Shown here one piece after another: positions 8,841 to 17,790 of a DNA stretch of 64,000 bases. Made by a program: the position numbers and the translations under genes. Under the pieces are notes generated by a model. The model was not told the DNA's origin and did no database searches. It worked only from the letters and a program-made list of their open reading frames with translations. The stretch is from Psychrobacter immobilis (lineage in GTDB: Bacteria > Pseudomonadota > Gammaproteobacteria > Pseudomonadales > Moraxellaceae), in the NCBI RefSeq assembly GCF_904846175.1, contig NZ_CAJGZM010000003.1, positions 186,001 to 250,000 on the forward strand. The letters are read 5' to 3'. Every line of letters begins with the position of its first letter. Position 1 is the first letter of the stretch.

Positions 8841-9878
8841 ATGACCCAGCCTCCTACTTCTGATGACCGTTTATCCAACGCTAGCTTTATAACAGAAGAG
8901 GATCAGCTTGCAGAAGGTCATACTGAGCAGTCTGCTAATTTAGCAAACAGTCAGCAGCCTGCGATTGTACATCCTAATTTTGACCCAAAGCGTTTGCCAT
9001 TGGACCCTGCACGGCCATTGACTGATATTCCAGAGCCTGCACGGCGCTTAAATAGTCAGCTGCGCCGCTTATATGGCAGTTCGACCCGTTTTTATCAGCC
9101 CAATACAGACAGCTTATCGAAATGGGCATTGATGGCTTCAGAAGCATTGGCTGAGCATTTATCACTGCTCAGTGCCGCAAGACTGGTTGAGCTGCCCGAG
9201 AGCTTTTATCACAATCATAGCGAGCAGCCGTTATTAGCTTCATTAACAGATATGACTTTGCTTGATATGGCGGATATCCAGCGCGTGCTTCAAACGTACC
9301 CAAAACTGACGCGTTATGGGTTTTTAGCTGCTGATATTATAAATGAAGACAATATTAATACTGATAGCGGGCAGGCTAATAACCAGACTACTGATAATAA
9401 TCATATTAAGAAAGCTTTAGCATCAGAATCTTTGCGAGTATTGACCAAACGTTATAATCCTGATGAGCTACTCAATAGCGTCTATGCCGATGACTGGCAA
9501 GTGATATTGCAGCCGCAGCAATTTGACAGCGGCGAGGGCAGTTTGGCGACTGATCTTATGGCCTGTAGCGTTGCTGTCCATGCTTTAAAGCAATGCAGTA
9601 CGCGTAAGACCATCAATCACAGCTACAGCGCGGCGCAAATTTGTCAGCATCTGCGCAGCTACTTGCTCAGTCAGGTTGTTTTTGAGCCAGCACAGCGTCA
9701 TGCGTACCGCCAAGTACGTCTATTTACTGGCCATATTATCGTTGCCGCCTATCATTTGGGCTGGGATATACAGGTCAATAGCGATGGTCAATGCTACTTT
9801 AATATCTCATCACGTTGTGGCTTATTGAAGCGTTACGCGAATATGCAGGATTATGATATCAATGGTTGGTCAAGTTAA
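8841..9878 (+). CDS. Hypothetical protein, cytoplasmic, two-part
   Basis: A 345-residue protein I do not recognise. Residues 1 to about 50 are polar and probably disordered. Two helical blocks follow: residues about 65-190, with LNSQLRRLYGSSTRFYQP and MTLLDMADIQRVLQTYPKLTRYG, and residues about 200-340, with SCGxL-type aromatic-rich ends (YFNISSRCGLLKRYANMQ). An Asn/Asp/Thr-rich spacer separates them. No signal peptide, membrane segment or catalytic motif is visible. An AGGGAAA element precedes the ATG at 8841. It sits 67 bases after the epimerase-like gene and 77 bases before pyrE on the same strand, so it may be co-transcribed with them. Confidence 0.8.
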   Translation: MTQPPTSDDRLSNASFITEEDQLAEGHTEQSANLANSQQPAIVHPNFDPKRLPLDPARPLTDIPEPARRLNSQLRRLYGSSTRFYQPNTDSLSKWALMASEALAEHLSLLSAARLVELPESFYHNHSEQPLLASLTDMTLLDMADIQRVLQTYPKLTRYGFLAADIINEDNINTDSGQANNQTTDNNHIKKALASESLRVLTKRYNPDELLNSVYADDWQVILQPQQFDSGEGSLATDLMACSVAVHALKQCSTRKTINHSYSAAQICQHLRSYLLSQVVFEPAQRHAYRQVRLFTGHIIVAAYHLGWDIQVNSDGQCYFNISSRCGLLKRYANMQDYDINGWSS

Positions 9879-9955
9879 ACCACCACGACTATAATGCGCT
9901 TCACAACTTTTTATTGTTTAACTTTCCATTTTCTTTTTGTTGATAGGAATGCCCT

Positions 9956-10684
9956 ATGCTTAATGCCACAACGCCGAATAACCAACCTGCCAATAATACG
10001 TCATTTTCATCGCATCAATTTATCCAATTGGCTTTAGATAATCAGGTCTTAAGATTTGGTGAGTTTGTCTTAAAATCTGGACGTATTAGTCCGTATTTTT
10101 TTAATGCCGGTTTGCTGGCGTCGGGTGAGATGTTATCGTTATTAGCGCGTGGTTATGCTGATGCCTTGGCTGAGCAGATGGCTGCACAAGGTTCAATGGC
10201 AAACGCTGGCGCAGATGAGCAAGAGCTGGTTATTTTTGGTGCCGCTTATAAAGGCATCCCATTTGTGGCGGCAACGGCGCAAGCATTATGGCTGCATCAT
10301 GGTATCAACGCTAAATGGGGTTATAACCGCAAAGAAGCCAAAACTCATGGGGAAGGTGGTAGTTTGGTGGGTGCTAATGTTCAGGGCAAAGCAGTCTGGG
10401 TACTTGATGATGTGATTACCGCTGGTACGGCGATGCGTGAAGTGGTTGAAATTTTAGAGCAAGCGGGCGCAAGCGTTGCGGGTATTATTGTCGCTCTTGA
10501 CCGTAAAGAAAAGGGTTTAGCGGAGTATTCTGCTATTCAAGAGTTGGCGTCGACATTAGAAGTACCAGTGCGTGCCCTTGTCGATATCGATGATTTAATC
10601 AGCTACTTAGCAGAAAGTAGCCCAGAAAAAGATGCGACCCAGCTTGCAAAAATGCAGCATTATCGCGCTCAGTACGGCGTATAA
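9956..10684 (+). CDS. pyrE: Orotate phosphoribosyltransferase
   Basis: PyrE transfers the phosphoribosyl group of PRPP to orotate, giving OMP in de novo pyrimidine synthesis. The 242-residue protein begins the family fold with FIQLALDNQVLRFGEFVLKSGR and continues YFFNAGLLASGEML. KWGYNRKEAKTHGEGG is the flexible catalytic loop with its Lys residues. VWVLDDVITAGTAMR, near residues 148-162, is the PRPP-binding motif. It is longer than the usual 213 residues because of an insertion near residues 78-92 (MAAQGSMANAGADEQE) and an N-terminal Asn/Thr-rich stretch. It is followed by gshB on the same strand after 140 bases. Confidence 0.97.
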   Translation: MLNATTPNNQPANNTSFSSHQFIQLALDNQVLRFGEFVLKSGRISPYFFNAGLLASGEMLSLLARGYADALAEQMAAQGSMANAGADEQELVIFGAAYKGIPFVAATAQALWLHHGINAKWGYNRKEAKTHGEGGSLVGANVQGKAVWVLDDVITAGTAMREVVEILEQAGASVAGIIVALDRKEKGLAEYSAIQELASTLEVPVRALVDIDDLISYLAESSPEKDATQLAKMQHYRAQYGV

Positions 10685-10827
10685 TTTACCGCAGTTTTTA
10701 CTGTATTTTAGCTATGTTCCAGCAATATCTGAGTGAAGTTTGAGTCATGTTGGCATGTCATTAATGTCCGTTTGAACGATTAATACTATTTTAAATAATT
10801 AATACTATAACGTAAGTGAGCCTTACC

Positions 10828-11799
10828 ATGAGCCAAGAAAACCAAAAGAAATCTTTAAATATACTCGTCATCATGGACCCAATCGAGCAGGTCAATTATA
10901 AAAAAGACACCAGCCTTGCGATGATGTGGTCGGCGCAAGACCGTGGTCACAGCCTTGGCTATTGTCAGATTCATGATTTATGGTTGGATCGTGGGCAGTT
11001 GATGGTTGATACCCAGCCGGTGACGGTCAAGCGTGACCCGAATGATTTTTATACCTTAGGGGATAAAACGACAGCGCCGGTCAGCGACTATGATGTAATC
11101 TTGATGCGTAAAGATCCGCCGTTTGATATGCGTTTTATTTATGCTACTTACATGCTTGACCATGCCAAAGCCGCAGGCGTACTGGTGGCGAACGACCCGC
11201 AAGCGATACGTGATTGTAATGAAAAGCTGTTTGCTACCTGGTTTAGCGACTATATGAGCCCAACGATTGTGACCAGTAAACAGGCACATATTCGCAAATT
11301 TATTACTGAGCAGCAAGACGTTATCGTCAAGCCATTAGATGGTATGGGTGGCACTGGTATTTTCCGTTTGACTGCTGACAGTCCAAATATCGGCGTGACG
11401 CTTGAGATTTTAACCGAGCTTGAGACGCTACCAATCATGGCGCAGCGTTATTTACCGGAAATCAAAGAAGGCGATAAGCGCGTGCTAATCGTCGATGGCG
11501 AAGTGGTCGGTTATAGCTTGGCACGTATTCCGGTGAAAGGCGAGACGCGCGGTAATCTTGCGGCAGGTGGTAGTGGTGTTGCGATGCCGCTCACTGATAT
11601 CGAACGCCAAGTGGCAGAAGTAGTTGCACCGATTGTGAAAGAAAAAGGGCTGATGTTCGTCGGCTTAGACTTAATCGGTGGCCGTATTACTGAGATTAAT
11701 GTCACCAGTCCAACCTGTGTGCGTGAGATTGATGATCAATGCGGTACGGATATTGCGACTGATTTTATTATCGCTATCGAGAAAAAGCTGGCCGTTTAA
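10828..11799 (+). CDS. gshB: Glutathione synthase
   Basis: GshB ligates glycine to gamma-glutamylcysteine with ATP to make glutathione in the cytoplasm. The N-terminal domain shows ILVIMDPIEQVNYKKDTSLAMM. The ATP-grasp domain shows VKPLDGMGGTGIFRL, the EIKEGDKRVLIVDGEVVG block, and RGNLAAGGSG. The C-terminus has the family signature ITEINVTSPTCVREID. From the ATG at 10828, which has GTGAG upstream, the length is 323 residues, close to the family norm of about 316. A GTG at 10816 is in frame but would add four residues without support. It may support the glutathione-dependent formaldehyde route (S-formylglutathione hydrolase at 57.2 kb) and a Kef-type antiporter (36.9 kb). Confidence 0.97.
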   Translation: MSQENQKKSLNILVIMDPIEQVNYKKDTSLAMMWSAQDRGHSLGYCQIHDLWLDRGQLMVDTQPVTVKRDPNDFYTLGDKTTAPVSDYDVILMRKDPPFDMRFIYATYMLDHAKAAGVLVANDPQAIRDCNEKLFATWFSDYMSPTIVTSKQAHIRKFITEQQDVIVKPLDGMGGTGIFRLTADSPNIGVTLEILTELETLPIMAQRYLPEIKEGDKRVLIVDGEVVGYSLARIPVKGETRGNLAAGGSGVAMPLTDIERQVAEVVAPIVKEKGLMFVGLDLIGGRITEINVTSPTCVREIDDQCGTDIATDFIIAIEKKLAV

Positions 11800-11949
11800 A
11801 TAAAGCAGTTTTTGTAACGGAATAAAGATCAACTTATATTCATAATTCATCTTAATTGTTTGTCATAATTTTATATGATAAAACAGTATTATCGATAAAT
11901 AGGATGATACTGCGCGTTTTATAAAATTTTTATAACACAAGGACGTACT

Positions 11950-12393
11950 ATGAACACATTTGCAAAATCACTTTTACTCACTGTAGGCTTAGCGTTTGGC
12001 TTTAGTGCTAGCGCGGCTGACCAGCTTAACAATACTAAGTGGACCACTTACAATGATAATGGCACGCCCGATGCGGTGCTAAGATTTTCTGAAAGCAATG
12101 GTAAGCTTTCAGCGAAAATCGTTGAAATTTTGGACCCTCGTGCTAAAGACAAAAAAGTCTGTGATAAATGCAAAGGTCAGTTCAAAAACAAACCTTTGAC
12201 CGGAGCGACCGTATTGTGGGATTTAGAGCCGGACGCTAATGATCCTAATAAGTATGTTAATGGCAGCGGTATCGAGCCAGAGACTGGCAGAACCTTCTCT
12301 GGAAAAGCAGAATTACAAGGTTATACGTTGAAGCTACGGGGCTATAAAGGTATCTCGTTAATTGGCAAAACTCGTGTTTTAAAACGCCGTTAA
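11950..12393 (+). CDS. Secreted DUF2147 domain protein
   Basis: A 147-residue exported protein. Residues 1-22 are a clean signal peptide ending near SASA. The rest is the DUF2147 domain: KWTTYNDNGTPDAVLRFSE, AKIVEILDPRAKDKKVCDKC, GATVLWDLEPDANDPNKY and ASGIEP-like GSGIEPETGRTFSGKAEL, then LKLRGYKGISLIGKTRVLKR at the end. A Cys-x-x-Cys pair (KVCDKCKGQ) sits in the middle, as in related sequences. DUF2147 proteins are periplasmic or secreted with no agreed function. The unit stands alone: 150 bases separate it from gshB, and a strong terminator follows at 12444-12480. Confidence 0.88.
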   Translation: MNTFAKSLLLTVGLAFGFSASAADQLNNTKWTTYNDNGTPDAVLRFSESNGKLSAKIVEILDPRAKDKKVCDKCKGQFKNKPLTGATVLWDLEPDANDPNKYVNGSGIEPETGRTFSGKAELQGYTLKLRGYKGISLIGKTRVLKRR

Positions 12394-12443
12394 TCATTGC
12401 TGTTTTAATATTCACTCTTATTAAGACGATAAATTCAATAAAG

Positions 12444-12480
12444 CCAAGCCGCGATTGCTCACGGCTTGGATTTTTATTAT
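12444..12480 (+). terminator. Rho-independent terminator after the DUF2147 gene
   Basis: Perfect 8-bp arms CCAAGCCG (12444-12451) and CGGCTTGG (12462-12469) enclose a 10-base loop, followed by a T-rich run. It separates this gene from the murG transcription unit. Confidence 0.85.
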
Positions 12481-12624
12481 TCACGCTGCATAAAATGCTG
12501 TCTATCAGGCAGCGATTTACACTATACTATGCGGGCTTTTATAGGCTCATTTTGGTTCGATATATAATGCAGTCAAAAGATAATAAGTCTTTCATATAAA
12601 TAAAGAAAAGATAGGCAGGCGTTC

Positions 12625-13710
12625 ATGAAAACACCGCATATATTAATGATGGCAGCTGGTACAGGCGGGCATGTATTTCCAGCGCTGGCGGTTAGCGAAG
12701 AGTTGACCAAGCGCGGCGCTGTTATTCACTGGCTTGGTACGCCAAATGGCATGGAAAATGGCTTGGTTGCACCAACTGGCTATCCTTTTCATGCGATTGA
12801 TATGCAAGGGTTGCGCGGTAAAGGATTGGGACGCTTGCTGAAGCTACCCGTTACTTTATTTTCAGCGACGATGGCGGCGATTAAAGTCATTCGTGGCAAT
12901 CAGATTGATGTGGTTGTTGGTTTTGGTGGTTACGTTACCGCGCCCGGCGGTATTGCCGCGCGTTTGACCAAGAAGCCGCTGATTATCCATGAACAAAATG
13001 CCATTGCAGGTATGAGCAATCGTTATTTGGCCAAGATGGCGACCAAGGTATTGCAAGCGTTTGAAAATACCTTTGCCAATAGCCAGCTAGATAGCAAGAT
13101 AGAAACGGTGGGCAATCCGGTGCGCAATGCCATTAGCGGTGTTGCCGAACCCAGTGTGCGTTACGATGTGAATGACAGCTCGCCGCTTAAATTGCTGGTG
13201 GTGGGTGGTTCGCTCGGTGCGCAAGTGTTAAATGAGACGCTACCCAAAGCACTGGCATTGATTGACCGTCCGTTTGAGGTACGTCATCAATGTGGACGCA
13301 ATAACGAGACCGCCACGCAAGCGGCATATGATAGTGAAGATTTAAGCGCCCATCAATTTACCGTACAGCCATTTATTGATGATATGGCAGCAGCTTACAA
13401 TTGGGCCGATATCGTGGTTTGTCGAGCCGGTGCGTTGACAGTAACTGAAATTCAAAATGTTGGTATAGCGGCAATATTTGTACCGCTACCAAGCGCGGTT
13501 GATGACCATCAGACGGCAAACGCGCGTACCTTGACCTTGCATAAAGCGGGGATTTTGCTGCCACAAAGCGAGCTGACTCCAAAACGCTTGAGTAATGAGC
13601 TGGCCATGCTAGATAGGCGAGCTTGTTTAGAGATGGCAGAAAAAGGACATGCGCTTGCCAACCGTCATGCCTGCCAACAGGTAGCCGATATTATCTGGCA
13701 AGCTGTATAA
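12625..13710 (+). CDS. murG: UDP-GlcNAc:undecaprenyl-PP-MurNAc-pentapeptide GlcNAc transferase MurG
   Basis: A peripheral inner-membrane GT-B glycosyltransferase that converts lipid I to lipid II. The 361-residue protein carries the glycine-rich loops MAAGTGGHVFPALAV (residues about 9-23) and VVGFGGYVTAPGGIAA, the HEQNAIAGMSNRYLA motif, VVGGSLGAQVLN, and the sugar-nucleotide binding block CRAGALTVTEIQNVGIAAIFVPLP followed by DDHQTANA. The length matches the family. It opens the murG-murC-ddl-ftsQ-ftsA-ftsZ-lpxC series; a 61-base gap to murC suggests co-transcription. An AT-rich region with no gene lies upstream after the terminator, presumably its promoter. Confidence 0.98.
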   Translation: MKTPHILMMAAGTGGHVFPALAVSEELTKRGAVIHWLGTPNGMENGLVAPTGYPFHAIDMQGLRGKGLGRLLKLPVTLFSATMAAIKVIRGNQIDVVVGFGGYVTAPGGIAARLTKKPLIIHEQNAIAGMSNRYLAKMATKVLQAFENTFANSQLDSKIETVGNPVRNAISGVAEPSVRYDVNDSSPLKLLVVGGSLGAQVLNETLPKALALIDRPFEVRHQCGRNNETATQAAYDSEDLSAHQFTVQPFIDDMAAAYNWADIVVCRAGALTVTEIQNVGIAAIFVPLPSAVDDHQTANARTLTLHKAGILLPQSELTPKRLSNELAMLDRRACLEMAEKGHALANRHACQQVADIIWQAV

Positions 13711-13771
13711 AATCTAATTCTATTACCTATTATTAACCAAATTTGTTTGTCTACAATAAAGAGAAAACCCT

Positions 13772-15211
13772 ATGCCAACCTCTGTTAAAGCCTTAACTAA
13801 GCGTTTGATTGAAATACCAGAAATGCGCCGTATTCAGCATTTGCATTTTGTCGGTATTGGTGGCTCGGGGATGTGTGGTATCGCTGAGGTCATGAATAAC
13901 CAAGGTTATAAGGTCAGTGGTTCTGATATCGCAGAGAGCCTAGTCACTAAACGTTTAGAGCAGATTGGTATTGATATCGCGATTGGTCATGATTCCAAGA
14001 ATATCGCCAATGCCGATGTGATCGTCGTATCGTCTGCCATCGACCGTAGTAACCCTGAAGTCAAAGCGGCGCTTGAAGCGCGTCTGCCCGTGGTACGCCG
14101 TGCTGATATGCTCGGTGAATTGATGCGTTATCGTCATGGTATCGCCGTTGCTGGCGCACATGGTAAAACCACCACCACCAGTCTGCTGACCACCATGATG
14201 GCGGAAGGTAAGCTTGATCCTACTTATGTGATTGGCGGTAAATTAAATGCTTCGGGTAAAAATGCCGCCCTCGGCAGCAGTCGTTTTTTGATTGCCGAAG
14301 CCGATGAATCTGATGCGTCCTTCTTATCTTTGCATCCGATGGCGGCGATTGTCACCAATATCGATCAAGACCATATGGAAACCTATGGCAATAGTTTTGA
14401 TAAATTAAAAGCCGCTTATATCCAGTTTTTACAAAACATGCCGTTTTATGGCTTGGCGGTGGTGTGCGGTGACGACCCTGAATTATATGCCATGATTGAT
14501 GATATTGGGCGTCCGGTATTAACCTTTGGTCTTGAACCTTTTAACGATGTACAAGCCATTGATTTGGTTAGCGAAGGTACAAAAACCCACTTTACTGTCT
14601 TGCGCCGTGACCGTGAGCCATTGCGTCTGACCTTGAATATTCCGGGCGTACACAATGTTTATAATGCGCTGGCTGCTATTACCATGGCAACCGATGAAGG
14701 CGTAGATGACGAGGCGATTAAGCGTGCCTTGCAGAAGTTTGAAGGCGTCGGGCGTCGCTTTGAGCAGCATGCGTCCGTAGAGATAGATGAGGGTAATGTT
14801 CTGCTGATTGATGACTACGGTCATCACCCAAGAGAAGTCGATGCGACCATTAAAGCGGCTCGTCAAAGCTTCCCTGAGCGCCGCTTAGTGATGATGTTCC
14901 AACCCCATCGTTATAGTCGCACCCGTGATTGTTTCGATGATTTTGTCGAAGTGCTCTCAAGCGTCGATGAATTATTGTTATTGGACGTTTATCCGGCTGG
15001 TGAAAGCCCGATTGCTGGTGCCGATACCAAAGCTTTGGCACGTAGTATCCGTTTGCGCGGTGCCGTTGAACCGACGATTATCGATAAAGCTAATATCGCA
15101 CCGGTAATGCAGCGATTACTAAAAGCAGGTGACATGCTCATTACCCAAGGTGCGGGTAATGTTGGGCAAATAGCGATCGAATTGGCCGCCAATAATTTAT
15201 ATATCAAATAA
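13772..15211 (+). CDS. murC: UDP-N-acetylmuramate--L-alanine ligase MurC
   Basis: A cytoplasmic Mur ligase that adds L-Ala to UDP-MurNAc with ATP. The 479-residue protein shows the N-terminal nucleotide-binding [17 protein letters not shown], the P-loop [12 protein letters not shown] (residues about 129-140), the EADESDASF block, [37 protein letters not shown] and [12 protein letters not shown]. All are standard for MurC. It is spaced 29 bases from ddl, inside the division/cell-wall cluster. No unusual feature. Confidence 0.98.
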   Translation: MPTSVKALTKRLIEIPEMRRIQHLHFVGIGGSGMCGIAEVMNNQGYKVSGSDIAESLVTKRLEQIGIDIAIGHDSKNIANADVIVVSSAIDRSNPEVKAALEARLPVVRRADMLGELMRYRHGIAVAGAHGKTTTTSLLTTMMAEGKLDPTYVIGGKLNASGKNAALGSSRFLIAEADESDASFLSLHPMAAIVTNIDQDHMETYGNSFDKLKAAYIQFLQNMPFYGLAVVCGDDPELYAMIDDIGRPVLTFGLEPFNDVQAIDLVSEGTKTHFTVLRRDREPLRLTLNIPGVHNVYNALAAITMATDEGVDDEAIKRALQKFEGVGRRFEQHASVEIDEGNVLLIDDYGHHPREVDATIKAARQSFPERRLVMMFQPHRYSRTRDCFDDFVEVLSSVDELLLLDVYPAGESPIAGADTKALARSIRLRGAVEPTIIDKANIAPVMQRLLKAGDMLITQGAGNVGQIAIELAANNLYIK

Positions 15212-15240
15212 GCCGCAAAAGAATTTTAGGAACGAGACCC

Positions 15241-16374
15241 ATGACTATTCAAAACCCAGAAAACAATAAACCAGAACAAAATAAGCAAGAAAATGAAAAT
15301 AACATTGATAAACGCATTGATCAAAGTATTAATGCAGACGCTAAAACCACGATTACCAATCCAGAACCGGCATTGGCAGCGGCGGCACAAGCAGAGCAAG
15401 ATAAGATTGAAGGTGAGCAGCCAAAATCTAACACTGTTCCTAGTATGGCAAGCAGTAAAGTCAAAGACGCCAGTCAGTTTGGTAAAGTTGCCGTCATTTG
15501 CGGCGGCAGTAGCAATGAGCGCAGTGTCTCTTTAGATAGTGGCGCAGCAGTCTTACAAGCACTGCAAAACCAAGGCGTTGATGCCACTCATTTTGATCCG
15601 AAGAAGCAAGATATTACGGAACTTCGTCAATACGATCGCGTCTTTAACGTTTTACATGGTCGCGGCGGCGAAGATGGCTTATTACAGGGCGTGCTGCAAT
15701 GGTTTAATATTCCACAGACCGGTTCAGGTATTTTGGCATCAGCACTCGGTATGGATAAAGTACGTACCAAACAGCTTTGGCAAGGCTGCGGATTATCGAC
15801 TGCGCCATTCTCATTGCTAACCGCTGATACCGACTGGCAGCAAGTGGTTAATATGCTGGGACTACCGCTGATTATCAAGCCAGTCCATGAAGGCTCCAGT
15901 ATTGGTATGACCAAGGTTAATAACCTCGATGAGCTACCTGCTGCTTATGCAACCGCCGTACAGTGCGGCGATGTGGTCATGGCTGAGCGCTGGATTACTG
16001 GTCGCGAATTTACCATTGTTATCATCGATGATGAAGCTTATCCGGTTATTCGCCTCGAGCCTGCCGATATTACCAACTTCTATGATTTTGAAGCCAAATA
16101 CAATCGTAACGATACTAGCTATTATATTCCTTGCGGTTTAAGCGCCGCTGATGAAAAACACTTGCAAGCGTTAAGCTTGGCGGCATTCCGCGCCGTCGAT
16201 GCTAAAGGTTGGGGACGTATTGATGCGATGCAAGACGAAGCGGGCAATTTCTGGCTACTTGAGATTAATACCGTGCCGGGTATGACCAGTCATAGCTTGG
16301 TACCCATGGCGGCCAAAGCTCGCGGCATGGATTTTGACAGCTTATGCTGGCATATCCTAGCGCAAACCCTATAA
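15241..16374 (+). CDS. ddl: D-alanine--D-alanine ligase with a long N-terminal extension
   Basis: An ATP-grasp ligase making D-Ala-D-Ala for the peptidoglycan stem. From about residue 80 the sequence is a normal DdlB: VAVICGGSSNERSVSLDSG, VFNVLHGRGGEDGLLQGVL, PLIIKPVHEGSSIGMTKV, MAERWITGREFTIVI, and LLEINTVPGMTSHSLVP near the end. The first 80 residues are an Asn/Gln/Lys/Glu-rich low-complexity tail that family members (about 305-310 residues) lack. The first ATG (15241) has AGGAACGAG upstream, so the extension is probably translated. An internal ATG before ASSKVKDASQF would give a near-standard length. MurC precedes it and ftsQ follows after 445 bases. Confidence 0.95.
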   Translation: MTIQNPENNKPEQNKQENENNIDKRIDQSINADAKTTITNPEPALAAAAQAEQDKIEGEQPKSNTVPSMASSKVKDASQFGKVAVICGGSSNERSVSLDSGAAVLQALQNQGVDATHFDPKKQDITELRQYDRVFNVLHGRGGEDGLLQGVLQWFNIPQTGSGILASALGMDKVRTKQLWQGCGLSTAPFSLLTADTDWQQVVNMLGLPLIIKPVHEGSSIGMTKVNNLDELPAAYATAVQCGDVVMAERWITGREFTIVIIDDEAYPVIRLEPADITNFYDFEAKYNRNDTSYYIPCGLSAADEKHLQALSLAAFRAVDAKGWGRIDAMQDEAGNFWLLEINTVPGMTSHSLVPMAAKARGMDFDSLCWHILAQTL

Positions 16375-16819
16375 ATATCTAACGTAAAATAGCTTGTTTT
16401 GTTTTAGTCAAAACCTAACTTTAACAGCATTTTAATGACTATAAATAATCTTTCTAAACACACGCAAATGTATCGCTAGCCCTGCTATAACACAGCTTCG
16501 TGTAAACTTGTGTAAATTCGTTGTTCGTAGTAGGGGATAGGCTATTGTTTAAACGTAAAATACGTTAATATTGTAATTATTGGTCTATATTAGTAATATT
16601 TATGGTTATTTATGCAGCTTTCTCTTAAGTTATTCATTAAATAAGAAAAATGTTACGTTTTAATCCCTATAACTGCACTTTATACGCCGTTTTAAACAAA
16701 TAAATTGATAACATGTCAGGTTCATCGATCGCTGCGAATGTTTAGCAGATTCACCTTTAATAAAAGCACTATTGGCATTATGCGAATAGTTTTAGGCAAA
16801 AATAGGGACGAAGTTTATT
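16375..16819. other. Gene-free interval between ddl and ftsQ
   Basis: About 445 bases, very A/T-rich, with no credible ORF on either strand. In many gammaproteobacteria ddl and ftsQ nearly touch, so this gap is a likely place for a separate ftsQ-ftsA-ftsZ promoter. I cannot identify a convincing -35/-10 pair by eye and see no strong hairpin. Confidence 0.5.
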
Positions 16820-17617
16820 ATGGCTCAAACTGTCAATGACGTCGCTGACTTGATGAGTGATAAGACCCGTCGCCCGAGCTCTAACTTTCAGGTACCGACT
16901 GCGTTAAGATATTTCTTTACGGTACTGGTGTTAGGTTTGCTTGTGCTGATATTAATCATGGGTGGTAAAGCATTACGCGACGCACCGCCGGCTGCTATTC
17001 ACGTCGATGATCGAGATTTGACAGTTGCGCAGTACCAAGCGTTACAGCAAGTCATGAACCAACAGAGTGTCAGCAGTTTTTTCACTTCTGACTTGCAAGC
17101 GCTAAGAGATATTAGTACTGGCTTAGCTTGGGTTGACCAAGTGAGCGTTAGTCGTGATTGGCAGCGCGGTATTGTCATTAAAGCCTTACCAAAACAGGCA
17201 GTGGCAAATTTCGGTACCGAGCGTCTGGTTGATGCAAAAGGCGCCGTCTTCGTTCCTGCGGATAGTCGAGAGTTAACGCAAGAGAAATTTGCGACATTGC
17301 AAGGCGATATAGCGCAAGCGCCCGTTATTATGCAACAAATGCAGCAAGTAAATGATTGGTATGCGCCGCTTGGTATGCAAGTTGAAGATATAATCTTATC
17401 ACCAAGAATGACCTGGCTGATTCGCTTTGATAATGGTCAACGTGTCATCGTTGATAATGAGAACACCGCGCAAAAGCTATTGAATTTAAGTCAGTTACTT
17501 GGCAATCAATTAAGCAATCGCCGCGATGAAATACAATCCGTCGATCTTCGTTACAAAAATGGATTTACTATCGCATGGAATCTGGCGCCGCCAAAAACTA
17601 CTGAAACATTGCCGTAG
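16820..17617 (+). CDS. ftsQ: Cell division protein FtsQ
   Basis: A single-pass inner-membrane divisome protein that links FtsB/FtsL to later division proteins. The 265-residue protein has a short basic cytoplasmic tail, one membrane segment near residues 31-51 (YFFTVLVLGLLVLILIMGG), then a POTRA domain near 57-130 and the FtsQ/DivIB beta domain, including LVDAKGAVFVPADSRELT and the late IQSVDLRYKNGFTIAW motif. AGGGACGAAG precedes the ATG at 16820. The next gene ftsA starts 173 bases later. Confidence 0.94.
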   Translation: MAQTVNDVADLMSDKTRRPSSNFQVPTALRYFFTVLVLGLLVLILIMGGKALRDAPPAAIHVDDRDLTVAQYQALQQVMNQQSVSSFFTSDLQALRDISTGLAWVDQVSVSRDWQRGIVIKALPKQAVANFGTERLVDAKGAVFVPADSRELTQEKFATLQGDIAQAPVIMQQMQQVNDWYAPLGMQVEDIILSPRMTWLIRFDNGQRVIVDNENTAQKLLNLSQLLGNQLSNRRDEIQSVDLRYKNGFTIAWNLAPPKTTETLP

Positions 17618-17790
17618 AAGAATCCATCGCAGAAGAGTAAAACATTAAGAAAGCAGTCAAAACCTTATATTTGTCTGCTTTCTCGATATGAAAAGTTAAC
17701 ATATAATATCACCGCGTGTTGATAGCGCTTTTTAATGATTTAATGGAGACGTCATTTGGTCTCCTGTTTAGCGATAATTTGTCTGGTACC

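Noticed and set aside
17716..17790. A 25-residue N-terminal extension of FtsA
   Set aside because: The added residues do not fit other FtsA proteins and no ribosome site precedes either upstream start.
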